This document shows, in pieces, positions 15,791-24,295 of a stretch of 64,000 nucleotides of DNA. Location: NCBI GenBank assembly GCA_016182965.1, contig JACPFM010000004.1, positions 1 to 64,000 of the forward strand, read 5' to 3'. Both the position numbers and the translations under genes were made by a program. Under the pieces are notes generated by a model that ran no database searches, was not told the DNA's origin, and saw only the letters and a list, made by a program, of their open reading frames with translations. This stretch comes from Deltaproteobacteria bacterium (GTDB lineage Bacteria; Myxococcota_A; Polyangia; Polyangiales; JADJMO01). Every line of letters begins with the position of its first letter. The stretch's first letter is position 1.

Positions 15791-17005
15791 ATGAGCGCGC
15801 TGCTCCTCTTGGCCGCTCTTGCGATCGTCGTCGGCTGCGCGCCGGGCGAGCCCTCCGAGCCTCGCCTCTCGGAGCGAGAGCATCCGCTGGTCCGCGGCAC
15901 CCCGACCGAGGGGTTCCCCGCGGTGGTCGCGATCGTGAGAGCCGCCGATCCGACGAGCGTCCGCTGCACCGGCACCCTGATCGCCGAGCGCGTCGTCCTC
16001 ACCGCGGCGCACTGCGGGGTGCAGCTCGAGCCCGCGTCGTTCGCGGTGTTCTTCGGCAGCGACGTGCGAGCCCCGGGCACGCTGCTGCCGCTCGTCGAGG
16101 CCAGGGCCCACCCCGAGTACGACGGGAGCGCGACGCACGATCTCGCCCTCCTCCTGCTCGAGCGCGTCGCGCCGACGGCGCCGGTGCGGCTGCTCGCGAC
16201 ACCGCCGGTCGCCGCCGCGCCTTGGCCGCTGCGGCTCGTCGGGTTCGGCGTCACCGAGGCGAAGGCGGGCGACACCGGCCGCAAACGCGAGGGGCTCACC
16301 CAGACGACCGAGGTGACGGCGAGCTACGTGGTGCTCGGGGCCGATCCGGCGCTCGCGTGCAGCGGCGACTCCGGCGGGCCGGCGTTCAGCGAAGGCGGCG
16401 AGCTCGCCGCGGTGATCAGCCGCGGCGACGTCGACTGCGCGCTCTACGGCAAGGCGACGCGCGTCGACGTCCATCTTCGCACGTTCATCGAGCCCTACCT
16501 TGCGGCGAGGGCACCCGGCACCGTCGCCGTCGGCCAGCGGTGCTCGTACGACGAGCACTGTCGCAGCGGGCTCTGCGTGCGCGCAGCCGACGAGCCTGCC
16601 ATCCGCTACTGCAGCGCCCGCTGCGCCGACGACCGCGCGTGCGCCGCGCCGATGCGCTGCACGGCCGGCGAGTGCCGCTACACACTGCCGAGCCCGGGCG
16701 CGATCGGCGCTGCGTGCCGCGAGCACGCCGAGTGCGTCGTCGGCGAGTGCCTCGACCTCGGCTTCTGCAGCGTGCGGTGCGTCGACATCGCCGGGTGTCC
16801 GAGCGGCTTCTCGTGCAAGCACCTCGGCGACGTGCGCTTCTTCTGCGTCGCCGCGCCGCCGCCCGCGGCCGAAGACGGTTCGTGCGCCGCGGGCGCGCCG
16901 CGCCCGATCCCGGCCGGCGGCGCGCTCGTCGTGTTCGCAGCGCTCGTGCTCGCGCGGCGAGGTCGCCGATCATCGGCGTCGGAGCGGCGTCGGCTCGGCC
17001 GGTGA
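15791..17005 (+). CDS. trypsin-like serine protease lipoprotein
   Basis: This is a 404-residue S1 protease. The start chosen is ATG 15791, giving a signal peptide ending IVVGC (Cys17). An in-frame GTG at 15719, 4 nt after TACTGG, is possible and would add 24 Arg-rich residues. The triad is His74 (TAAHC), Asp117 (HDLALL) and Ser194 (CSGDSGGP). Residues about 240-370 hold at least fourteen cysteines in EGF-like spacing (CSYDEHCRSGLCV, CAAPMRCTAGEC). The C-terminus has a hydrophobic segment followed by ARRGRR, a sorting-like tail. It is an exported surface protease, in a divergent position to the yqiJ operon. Confidence 0.85.
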   Translation: MSALLLLAALAIVVGCAPGEPSEPRLSEREHPLVRGTPTEGFPAVVAIVRAADPTSVRCTGTLIAERVVLTAAHCGVQLEPASFAVFFGSDVRAPGTLLPLVEARAHPEYDGSATHDLALLLLERVAPTAPVRLLATPPVAAAPWPLRLVGFGVTEAKAGDTGRKREGLTQTTEVTASYVVLGADPALACSGDSGGPAFSEGGELAAVISRGDVDCALYGKATRVDVHLRTFIEPYLAARAPGTVAVGQRCSYDEHCRSGLCVRAADEPAIRYCSARCADDRACAAPMRCTAGECRYTLPSPGAIGAACREHAECVVGECLDLGFCSVRCVDIAGCPSGFSCKHLGDVRFFCVAAPPPAAEDGSCAAGAPRPIPAGGALVVFAALVLARRGRRSSASERRRLGR

Positions 17006-17012
17006 CGCGCCC

Positions 17013-17258
17013 TCAGGGATGAGGCCGCCGTTCGTCGGGCTCGTCACCGACGAACGGCGCGCGGATCCAGCGGTCCTCGTCCCCGTCGTACAGCCCGCCC
17101 CGGCGGACCGCACAGTCGAAGCAGAGGTACTCCTCGGGCGACACCGCGAACGCGCGGTCGGTCTCGGGCGAGATCGGCGACTTGCAGTCGATGCACTGGT
17201 AGAGCTCGTCGTATTCCTCGCGCTCCATCGCCGACATGACGTGCCAGAAGCACGCCAT
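17013..17258 (-). CDS. small CxxC zinc-ribbon-like protein
   Basis: This is an 81-residue protein with two CxxC pairs (Cys22-Cys25, QCIDCKSP; Cys46-Cys49, LCFDCAVRRG), which would bind one zinc ion. It has no membrane segment, and the C-terminus is acidic then Arg/His-rich. ATG 17258 is taken; ATG 17237 and 17228 are in frame and possible. It lies 32 nt downstream of the UbiB-like kinase stop on the same strand and may be part of the kamD-ubiB-orf transcript. The function is unknown. Confidence 0.65.
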   Translation of the reverse strand: MACFWHVMSAMEREEYDELYQCIDCKSPISPETDRAFAVSPEEYLCFDCAVRRGGLYDGDEDRWIRAPFVGDEPDERRPHP

Positions 17259-17290
17259 CGACTGCCGAGGCGCACGGGAGTGATCAGCGC

Positions 17291-18592
17291 TCAGACGGGG
17301 TGCGCCTCGGTCTCCGGCCAGAACCCGCGCTCGACCGACGCGTAGTCGGCCTCGACGTCGAGCCGCGCGAGCACCGAGTAGAAGCCGAACTGCAGCCGGT
17401 TCATGAACACCATGTCCTCGGGCATGGCGAAGAACTCGCTGTCGTCGGCGCGGCGCGCCTCGAGGGCCATCTCCTTGGCGAGCTCCACGAGCGACGCCGC
17501 GTAGGGGCGCGTGATGCGATACGGACGATGGAACAGCGGCTCGAAGCAGCGGCGGGTGTAGGCGACGGCCGTCTTGGCGAGGAGCCCGGGCTTCGCCTGC
17601 AACAGCTGCATGAATCCGTTCGCGAACGCCTGCACGTCGCGCTGGTGCGCGGCGCGGTGCATCACGCGGGCCCAGCGGATGTTGTGATCGGGCACCGGCT
17701 GCACGCACCCGAAGTCGAGGAACACCACCGAGCCGTCGCGGAACAGGTAGTTGCCCGGGTGCGGATCGGCGTTGAAATGCCGGTGCACGAGGATGGCCTT
17801 GTAGACGAACCGCCAGAGCGTCTCGGCCCACGCGCGACGCTCGCGATCAGGGGCGGCGCAGGCGTCGTCGAACGAGGCGCCGTGCATGAAGTCGGTGGTG
17901 AGCACGCGGGTGCTCGACCGGTGCGCGTGCACGCGCGGCATGACGATGGTGCGGTCGCCGCGGTGGAAGCGGTGGAAGCTCTCGAGCCGCTCGGCCTCGA
18001 GCCGGTAGTCGAGCTCCTCGCGGAAGCGCTGGCGCACCTGCTCGAGCTGCTCCTTGGTCTTGAAGCGCTTGCCGACGACGCTGCCGACCACCATCTGCAG
18101 GATGCCCGCGTTGGCGAGGTCGGCGTCGAGCGCCTTCACGATGCCCGGGTGCTGCACCTTCACGGCGACCTCGATCGGCTCGTCGCCCGACTCGGGCGCG
18201 ATGGCGGCGCGGTGCACCTGCCCGATCGACGCGCTGGCGATCGGCGCCTCGTCCCAGCGCAGGAACAGCCGATCGACGGGCGCGCCGAGCTCCTCCTCGA
18301 CGAGGCGCCGGATCTCCACCGGGCTCGAGGTCGGCGCCGCGGCGCGCAGGCCCTTCATGGCCGTCTCGTAGGCGGCGCGCTGCCCCTCGGGCACCACGCC
18401 GTCGACGTAGCTGGCCATCTGCCCGACCTTCGCCGCGAGACCGCGGAGCGTGCCGAACACCTCGGCGGCGTGCTTCGCGGCCGACGCGCCGTCGGAGTCG
18501 CCGAGCGCAGAGGCGCCGACCCGCAGGCCGGCGCCGGCGAGGCGCGCGAGCCGGCCGAGGCGCCCTTCCGGGAGCTTCTTCGGGTCCGTCAC
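17291..18592 (-). CDS. ABC1/UbiB/AarF-family atypical kinase
   Basis: This 433-residue protein shows all hallmark motifs of the UbiB (ADCK) family. KxGQ is AAKVGQM (Lys55), the ATP lysine is in VAVKVQHPG, the catalytic loop is NADPHPGNYLF, and the metal site is VFLDFG. UbiB proteins are atypical ATPases/kinases that support quinone or isoprenoid-lipid metabolism; no C-terminal transmembrane hairpin is evident here. Start GTG 18592 immediately follows the kamD stop at 18594, so it is translated from the same mRNA. Pairing with an aminomutase is unusual, and the functional meaning is open. Confidence 0.85.
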   Translation of the reverse strand: MTDPKKLPEGRLGRLARLAGAGLRVGASALGDSDGASAAKHAAEVFGTLRGLAAKVGQMASYVDGVVPEGQRAAYETAMKGLRAAAPTSSPVEIRRLVEEELGAPVDRLFLRWDEAPIASASIGQVHRAAIAPESGDEPIEVAVKVQHPGIVKALDADLANAGILQMVVGSVVGKRFKTKEQLEQVRQRFREELDYRLEAERLESFHRFHRGDRTIVMPRVHAHRSSTRVLTTDFMHGASFDDACAAPDRERRAWAETLWRFVYKAILVHRHFNADPHPGNYLFRDGSVVFLDFGCVQPVPDHNIRWARVMHRAAHQRDVQAFANGFMQLLQAKPGLLAKTAVAYTRRCFEPLFHRPYRITRPYAASLVELAKEMALEARRADDSEFFAMPEDMVFMNRLQFGFYSVLARLDVEADYASVERGFWPETEAHPV

Positions 18593-18593
18593 G

Positions 18594-20171
18594 TCAGGTT
18601 CGCTCGAGCGCGGTCAGGAACGGGTTGAGATAGCCCGGGGCGCGCGCGACCACGCCGGCGAAGCCCTTGCCGCCGGTCTTGGTGCGCTTCACGTCGGCGA
18701 AGACGCCCTCGCTGATCGCCGTCCAGATCGACTTCGCCTGCACCTCGTGCAGCAGCTCCACCGCCTCGTCGAGCACCTGACGCGCGCGCGTCTCGATGAT
18801 GCCGTCGGGCTTGAAGGAGATCTCGTCGCCGAGGTGGCGCGCCGCGCCGAACGCGTACTTCGCCGCCTTCAGCGAGAGGTAGCGGTCCATCAGCAGCGGG
18901 TTGTGGATGGCCTCGGAGAACATGCCGAGCAGCTGGATGGATTGATCGGTCGTCACGCCCGCGAGGTTGAACATCATGTCGTGCACGTGCGACTGCATGA
19001 TGTCGCCGGTCTTGAACTTGGTCGGCGGCATCCACTTGATCGGGTGGCGCGGGAAGATCTGCCGGACCAGCTGCGCCTGCGCGAGCTCGAGGAGGAAGCT
19101 GTCCTCGATGGCGGGGTTGATCTCGAACGCGTGCCCGAGGCCGAGCAGCTCGTCGGGCAGCCCGGCGCGGTGCGCGAACGCCTCGTTGATGAACTGCGAG
19201 GCGAGCACGGTGTGCGCGCGCTCCACCGCGTCGGCGGTGGTGAGGTAGTTGTCCTCGCCGGTGTTGATGACGATGCCGGCGCGCTTGACGATGCGGCGCG
19301 ATACGTACTGATCGACGAACGTGCGGGACATGTTGATGTCGCGGAAGAGGATCCCGTACATCGCGTCGTTGAGGAGCATGTCGAGCCGCTCGACGGCCGC
19401 CATCCAGGCGATCTCGGCCATGCAGAGGCCGCTCGAGTAGTTCGTCTGCATCACGTACCGGTCGTGACGCAGCGTGGCCTCGTCGAGGGCGCGGCGGATG
19501 ATCGCGAAGTTCGCCTGGGTGGCGAAGGTGCCGCCGTACCCCTCGGTGGTCGCGCCCTCGGGCACGTAGTCGAGCAGCGACTGCGCGGTCGCGCGGATGA
19601 CCGCGACGACGTCGGCGCCCGCGTACGCGGCGCCCTTGGCCTGCACCGCGTCGTCGTAGATGTTGCCGGTGGCGACGATGACGTACTTGAGCGGCGTGCC
19701 GGGCTGCCCCGTGCGCGGGTGCTCGGCGCGCAGCGCCTCCTTCTCGCGACGCGCGGCGTCGATGCGCCCGAGCGCGGCGTCGACCACGCCCACGAGCGCC
19801 CGCTCGGCGCTGGCGCGGTCGTCGGCCGAGAGCGGCGGCCGCACCGCGTCGGCGAGCGCCTCGAGCTCGGGCCCGAAGGCGAGGCGCTCGGCCGCTTCCT
19901 GAACGGTGCCGGAATGCCGCGCCATCGACAGGCCGACCGCGGCGCAGGCGCCGTCGGCGAGGGCGCCCGCGGCGCGCAGCCGATCGACGAGCCGGTTGAC
20001 CAGCGGCACACCCTGGTCGTCGACGCCCTCGACGCCGAGCGCGCGCAACGTGACGCGCTCCACGCCGACGGTGGTGTGCGCATCGATGAACTGCTGGACG
20101 TCGGAGGCGATGGCGTCGGCGAGCTCGCGGCAGCGCGCGACCTTCGCTTCGTCCATGGGAACGCGGGCCAT
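18594..20171 (-). CDS. kamD: lysine 5,6-aminomutase alpha subunit
   Basis: This 525-residue protein is close in length and sequence to KamD/OAM alpha subunits. Recognisable blocks are GATTEGYGGTFATQANFAII, LLNDAMYGILFRDINMSRTF, VINTGEDNYLTTADAVE, ASQFINEAFAHRAGLPDEL and KWMPPTKFKTGDI. With KamE it forms the adenosylcobalamin- and PLP-dependent enzyme that moves the terminal amino group of D-lysine or beta-lysine to carbon 5 (lysine fermentation pathway). ATG 20171 is chosen over a longer frame because TACAGG sits 6 nt before it, with a -35-like GTGACT 17 nt further up. The kamE gene is not adjacent; it starts at 63582. The downstream partner is a UbiB-like gene. Confidence 0.92.
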   Translation of the reverse strand: MARVPMDEAKVARCRELADAIASDVQQFIDAHTTVGVERVTLRALGVEGVDDQGVPLVNRLVDRLRAAGALADGACAAVGLSMARHSGTVQEAAERLAFGPELEALADAVRPPLSADDRASAERALVGVVDAALGRIDAARREKEALRAEHPRTGQPGTPLKYVIVATGNIYDDAVQAKGAAYAGADVVAVIRATAQSLLDYVPEGATTEGYGGTFATQANFAIIRRALDEATLRHDRYVMQTNYSSGLCMAEIAWMAAVERLDMLLNDAMYGILFRDINMSRTFVDQYVSRRIVKRAGIVINTGEDNYLTTADAVERAHTVLASQFINEAFAHRAGLPDELLGLGHAFEINPAIEDSFLLELAQAQLVRQIFPRHPIKWMPPTKFKTGDIMQSHVHDMMFNLAGVTTDQSIQLLGMFSEAIHNPLLMDRYLSLKAAKYAFGAARHLGDEISFKPDGIIETRARQVLDEAVELLHEVQAKSIWTAISEGVFADVKRTKTGGKGFAGVVARAPGYLNPFLTALERT

Positions 20172-20177
20172 GCACAC

Positions 20178-20206
20178 CCTGTAGTCGGAGCCCCGCCCGA
20201 AGTCAC
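20178..20206 (-). promoter_or_regulatory. putative kamD promoter (-35 GTGACT, -10 TACAGG)
   Basis: On the minus strand GTGACT (20206-20201) and TACAGG (20183-20178) are separated by 17 nt, and TACAGG ends 6 nt before the kamD ATG. Confidence 0.45.
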
Positions 20207-20258
20207 CGGCGCGGGCACGACGCCGCCACGGCCGAGACACAGGGGCGGAGCGTTGGCG

Positions 20259-20264
20259 TATGCT
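20259..20264 (+). promoter_or_regulatory. putative -10 element, leaderless
   Basis: TATGCT lies 7 nt before GTG 20272. An ATG at 20260 is inside this hexamer, so the downstream GTG is the likelier start. Confidence 0.45.
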
Positions 20265-20271
20265 CCGCCCG

Positions 20272-21870
20272 GTGGGAGACCGAGGCCAAGGGTTCCGGCG
20301 CGAGTGGCTCCAGCCCGTCGTCCTCTTGACGACGGTCGCCGCGGTCGCCTTCGCGCTGCTGTACGTCCTCGATCATTACGTCACCGGCGGCAAGGCCGCC
20401 GAGACGCCCGGCGGCGCGTTCGCCACGTACGTCAACTTCGATCAGGACCACATCACCGACGCGGTCAGCTCCCTCGGGAGCATGATCGCCGCGGTCCTCG
20501 GCATCGTGATCACGGTCGTCAGCATCGTCGTGCAGCTGTCCGCCGAGCGGTACACCGGCGTCACCACGATGTTCTTCAAGGACCGCATCAACGTGTCGGT
20601 GATGGCGTTCTACGTCGTCGCCTGCGTGTGCGGCGTCTGGCTGAGCATGTCGGTGCGCGCCGCGTTCGTCCCGCGCGCGACGGTGCTCGCGGTGATGGGC
20701 ACCTGCACCATCGGCCTCGTGATGATGGCGCCGTACTTCGCCTACGTGTTCCGGTTCCTCGAGCCGCAGAACATCATCGGGCGCATCCGGCGCGACGCCA
20801 TCGACCACGCCCGCCGCGGCATGGGCGAGACCGATCGGGCGAGGCGCGATCAGCTGCAGGCCCAGCTGCTGTCGTCCATGGAGGAGCTCACCGACGTCAC
20901 GAGCAACTCCATCTCCGGCAAGGACAAGATCATCGCCAGCCGCGCCGTCGACGCGCTGAAGGACCTCGCGGTCGAGTACGTGCAAGGCAAGAGGTCGGCG
21001 CACGCCGGGTGGTACGCCATCGGCGCGGGCATCCGCGACAACCCCGACTTCGTCGCGATGGCCCCCGAGTCGCTCGGCGATCTCGAGCAGCGCCGCACCT
21101 GGGTCGAGTGGAAGATCATGCGGCAGTACCTCGGCATCTACAACGAGGCGCTGCACTCGATGAAAGACATCAACTACCTGGTGGCGATCGACACGCGCTA
21201 CCTGGGCGAGGCGGCGATCGCGGCCAACGACGACGATCTGCTCACGCTCTGCCTGTGGTTCATGAACTCGTACCTCCGCGCCACGCTCAACGCGAAGGAC
21301 GTGCGCACCGCCTACAACATCCTCAACCAATACCGGCTGCTCATCGAGGCGATGCTCCGCGCCGGCAACGGCGCGCAGGCGGTGACCGCGATCGGTCACA
21401 TGAAGTACTACGGGCACGTCTCGTTCAACATGAGCCTCTCGTTCGTGACCGAGACGGTCGCCTACGACGTCTGCGCCCTGGTGGAGCTCGCGCACGAGCT
21501 GAAGATCACCGAGGAGGAGACGCTCCTCCGCATGTTCCTCGACCTCGATCGGTCCGCCGAGGAGCGCGGCCAGGAGCAGGCGCTCAAGGGCGTGCGCAAG
21601 GCGCAGGTCAAGCTCGCGACCTACTACCTGACGGTCGGCGAGGCCGACAAGGCGCGCCGCATCCGCGAGGACATGGAGGTCGAGCCGCGCGAGCGGCTGC
21701 GCGCCATCCGCGACGAGCTCGAGCGCGTCGACTCCAAGGACTTCTGGGAGATCATCGATCGCGGCCGCAACTTCGAGTACATGCCGCCCGAGCAGAAGGC
21801 CCGCATGCGCGAGTTCTTCGCCTTCCTCGACGCCGAGCGCACGCCGCGCCCGGCGATGACCGCGGAATAG
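20272..21870 (+). CDS. DUF2254-family membrane protein
   Basis: This is a 532-residue protein. Four hydrophobic helices lie in the first 165 residues (about 16-36, 75-97, 110-132 and 140-162). Between helices 1 and 2 is a periplasmic loop with the characteristic GGAFATYVNFDQDHITDAVS. The large cytoplasmic helical domain continues to the C-terminus (RRTWVEWKIMRQYLGIYNEA). This is the layout of DUF2254 proteins, whose function is unknown. GTG 20272 is preferred to ATG 20260 because the latter lies in a -10-like hexamer. It is divergent from kamD. Its stop codon is immediately followed by the TCGTCAG heptamer array. Confidence 0.8.
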   Translation: MGDRGQGFRREWLQPVVLLTTVAAVAFALLYVLDHYVTGGKAAETPGGAFATYVNFDQDHITDAVSSLGSMIAAVLGIVITVVSIVVQLSAERYTGVTTMFFKDRINVSVMAFYVVACVCGVWLSMSVRAAFVPRATVLAVMGTCTIGLVMMAPYFAYVFRFLEPQNIIGRIRRDAIDHARRGMGETDRARRDQLQAQLLSSMEELTDVTSNSISGKDKIIASRAVDALKDLAVEYVQGKRSAHAGWYAIGAGIRDNPDFVAMAPESLGDLEQRRTWVEWKIMRQYLGIYNEALHSMKDINYLVAIDTRYLGEAAIAANDDDLLTLCLWFMNSYLRATLNAKDVRTAYNILNQYRLLIEAMLRAGNGAQAVTAIGHMKYYGHVSFNMSLSFVTETVAYDVCALVELAHELKITEEETLLRMFLDLDRSAEERGQEQALKGVRKAQVKLATYYLTVGEADKARRIREDMEVEPRERLRAIRDELERVDSKDFWEIIDRGRNFEYMPPEQKARMREFFAFLDAERTPRPAMTAE

Positions 21871-22068
21871 TCGTCAGTCGTCAGTCGTCAGTCGTCAGCA
21901 CACGAGATGGACCGCAAGACGGATCGAGCGACGACGTCTCCCGACGAGCGCTCGGCGCTCGGCTCTCCGCTCTCGGCTCTCGGCTCTCGGCTCTCCGCTC
22001 TCGGCTCTCGGCTGACGACTGACGACTGACGACTGACGACTGACGACTGACGACTGACGACTGACGAC
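21871..22068. repeat. inverted heptamer arrays TCGTCAG x4 ... TGACGAC x8 between convergent genes
   Basis: Four perfect TCGTCAG units (21871-21898) start right after the DUF2254 stop. Eight perfect TGACGAC units, the reverse-complement register, fill 22013-22068 and end 3 nt before the opposing lipoprotein stop. Between them 21950-22012 is mostly another heptamer, CTCGGCT/CTCCGCT. The two outer arrays can pair into a long stem, so this may serve as a bidirectional terminator or RNA-stability structure. No open reading frame with coding character is present. Confidence 0.8.
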
Positions 22069-22071
22069 TTC

Positions 22072-22773
22072 TCAAAAGCCCGCAGGCGCGCACGTCGAGG
22101 TGTACTTGTAGACCGAGTAACCGCCGCTGGTCACCGTGAGGTAGTTCTCGGCCGCGTCGGACGTCGGCGCGCGGATGCGGATCTCACGGCCGTCGTTCGG
22201 GTCTTGGATCGCGACCACCGGCTTCTTCTTCAGCTCGGTCACCACGGCCGTGACGAACGCGTCGCGATCGAGCACGCGCACGCTCTCGCCGAGCGCGTCG
22301 GCGAGATCGAGGTACGGGGGCGCGGTGGCCTTCACCGCCTCGATCGCGTCGCGCACGTTGCCGCGGAACAGCGGCACGTCGTACTTCACGCAGTACTCGC
22401 CGGGATCGCCGCCGCACGGGGTGCAGGCGAGCGTGCCGCCGCAGCCGTTGGGGATGTTCCCGCACTCGACGCCGAGGCACTCGGTCTTGCACGAGCCCCC
22501 GCCCGAATCGGGGCTCGCTTCGGGGGCGGCAGTGTCGACGGCGGAGGTGTCGGGCGGGCTGCTCTCGGCGGAGGTGTCGCCCTCGGGAGCGCCGCCGACG
22601 TCGACGCTCGCGGTGTCGCTCCGCGCGGCGTCACCCGAGTTGCCTCGCTCGAGATCGACCGCGGAGCCGCCCGCGACGCAGCCGCCGAGCGCGACGAGCG
22701 CCACGAGCGCCTCGACCGCGACAACCGCGGCGAGTCGAGCGGCGCACGCGCGAAAGCGCCCGGAACGATCCAC
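22072..22773 (-). CDS. lipoprotein with Asp/Thr-rich tether, function unknown
   Basis: This is a 233-residue protein starting at GTG 22773. The signal peptide ends ALGGC (Cys32), then a long Ser/Asp/Thr/Pro tether (about 33-90). A short cysteine motif, CKTECLGVECGNIPNGCGG, follows; the pattern recurs in Polyangia surface proteins. The C-terminal globular part (about 125-233) starts EYCVKYDVPLFRGN and has no recognised catalytic motif. It is divergent from another lipoprotein gene at 22838 and convergent to DUF2254 across the heptamer arrays. Confidence 0.7.
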   Translation of the reverse strand: MDRSGRFRACAARLAAVVAVEALVALVALGGCVAGGSAVDLERGNSGDAARSDTASVDVGGAPEGDTSAESSPPDTSAVDTAAPEASPDSGGGSCKTECLGVECGNIPNGCGGTLACTPCGGDPGEYCVKYDVPLFRGNVRDAIEAVKATAPPYLDLADALGESVRVLDRDAFVTAVVTELKKKPVVAIQDPNDGREIRIRAPTSDAAENYLTVTSGGYSVYKYTSTCAPAGF

Positions 22774-22825
22774 CTCGCCAATGTGGGCTGGAAGCGTCCG
22801 CCGAGCAAGCGCGCGATCGGCTTGA

Positions 22826-22831
22826 TAGGCT
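22826..22831 (+). promoter_or_regulatory. putative -10 element, leaderless
   Basis: TAGGCT, matching TAnnnT, lies exactly 6 nt before ATG 22838. Confidence 0.45.
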
Positions 22832-22837
22832 CACGGC

Positions 22838-24247
22838 ATGAACCCGAACGCGTCGCCGCTGCTCCGGCTCGCGGCGCTCGTCGCCTGTGGAGTCCTCACC
22901 GCGTGCGGAGGCTCGACCGAGTCTCCTGCGACCCCGCCGACCGACGCCGCAGCCGAGACAGCCGCCGACACGTCGACGATCGACGCGCCGACCTGCGACG
23001 CGACGACCTGCAGCGCGCCGGGCTCGGTGTGCCGCGCCGGAGCGTGCGTGGCCGACTGCCGGTTCGCCGGCGCGGTCGCCTGCGGGTCCGGCGACGCGTG
23101 CGACTTCACCGACGGCAAGTGCAAGCCGCCCTCGGCCGCGTGCTTCCTCCCCGCCGTCTTCGAGCCGTGCGGCGACGCCAAGTCGTGCGGCCCGGGCCTG
23201 ATGTGCGACGGCAAGGGTTCCTGCGTGCTCGCCGGGATGGCCTGCACCGGCGACGCCTGTGACGCGACGGGTCGCTGCTGGGCGACCGGCTGTCCGTGCG
23301 AGCGCCCTGCCCCGCGGTGCACGACCGCCACGCTCGACCAGCTCAACACGGCGACCTTCGTCGGATCGCCGGTGAACGGTCGCGATCAGGAGGGCGCGGT
23401 CGATCTCGATTTCGACGACGTGTGCACCGCCTACGCGGTGACCATGATCTCCGGGCCGGACTACCTGCGGCAGCTCGCGCCCGACGGGACGCTGACCTCG
23501 TGGACCAGCACCACCAACCTCAACATGGGTCAGGTCGCGGTGCTCCGCGTGCCCAACGGCGAGTTCAAGGAGCTCGGCGACGTCGCGGCGACCTACATCT
23601 GCTGCGCGTCGTGCGGCTGCGTCGAGACCGGCGAGGATGGGCGCCTCGGCGTCGTGCACCTCGATCGCGCGAGCACGACCCGGCCGCTCCCCAACGTGCT
23701 GCCCGCGAAGGCGACGAGCGGCAGCGGACCGTTCGGCAGCCCGACGCTCGACGCCGGCCCGTACGCGCTCACCTGGGGCGCCGACAATGCGCTGTACGCG
23801 GGGAACATCGAGACGAACGGCGACTTCGTGCGCGTCGATCTGGCGGCCAAGACGACGAAGAACGTCACCACGTTCCTCGCGCGCGTCACGGCGGCGGCGA
23901 TCTACGATCTCGCGCGGCTCCTCGTCGCGACCGAGGGCGGCAAGGTCTACCTGCTGACGACCGCCACCGGCGATCGCAAGGAGTGGGCGGCGCTGCCCGG
24001 TCACGTGACCAGCCTCCGTCGCGACAAGTTCACCGGGCGCGTCTACGCGGAGGTCGCGACCAAGCCGCCGCAGATCCTCGAGATCGCGGCGGACGGGACG
24101 GGCGCGAAGCTCTTCCAGACGCCGCCGCGGCTCGGGCGCATCACCATCGCGCCGGACAACCACCTCTATCACCTCTCGGTCTTCCCCGAGGTGTTCTGGA
24201 AGGCGAAGACCAGCATCGTGCGCTGGCCGCTGCCGGCGACGCGCTGA
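22838..24247 (+). CDS. Cys-rich lipoprotein with beta-propeller-like domain
   Basis: This 469-residue lipoprotein has the lipobox LTAC (Cys23). It has a Thr/Asp/Ala-rich tether (about 27-50) and a cysteine-rich module (about 51-165) with patterns such as CDATTCSAPGSVCRAGACV. The C-terminal region (about 170-469) repeats short blade-like units, for example YALTWGADNALYAGNIETNG, VYLLTTATGDRKEW and RVYAEVATKPPQILEIAADG. These resemble SMP30/NHL-type propellers that read out sequential values. No enzyme residues can be assigned. The start is fixed by TAGGCT 6 nt upstream. Confidence 0.75.
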   Translation: MNPNASPLLRLAALVACGVLTACGGSTESPATPPTDAAAETAADTSTIDAPTCDATTCSAPGSVCRAGACVADCRFAGAVACGSGDACDFTDGKCKPPSAACFLPAVFEPCGDAKSCGPGLMCDGKGSCVLAGMACTGDACDATGRCWATGCPCERPAPRCTTATLDQLNTATFVGSPVNGRDQEGAVDLDFDDVCTAYAVTMISGPDYLRQLAPDGTLTSWTSTTNLNMGQVAVLRVPNGEFKELGDVAATYICCASCGCVETGEDGRLGVVHLDRASTTRPLPNVLPAKATSGSGPFGSPTLDAGPYALTWGADNALYAGNIETNGDFVRVDLAAKTTKNVTTFLARVTAAAIYDLARLLVATEGGKVYLLTTATGDRKEWAALPGHVTSLRRDKFTGRVYAEVATKPPQILEIAADGTGAKLFQTPPRLGRITIAPDNHLYHLSVFPEVFWKAKTSIVRWPLPATR

Positions 24248-24248
24248 G

Positions 24249-24266
24249 CCGGGCCTCGAGGCCGGC
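24249..24266. terminator. palindrome between convergent genes
   Basis: The 12-nt perfect palindrome GGCCTCGAGGCC, extended by imperfect GC pairs, lies between the stop at 24247 and the convergent stop at 24296. It is a possible bidirectional terminator without a U-tract. Confidence 0.35.
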
Positions 24267-24295
24267 GGCGCGCCCGCGGCGATCGGCGAGCGCCG

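Noticed and set aside
18450..22022. Plus-strand open frame of about 1190 codons antisense to kamD and through the DUF2254 gene
   Set aside because: Composition is that of a shadow frame (Arg, Ala, Asp, Val runs) and it conflicts with clearly recognised genes.
21871..22068. Heptamer arrays as a possible CRISPR array
   Set aside because: Units are only 7 nt without unique spacers, and they occur as inverted pairs; no cas genes.
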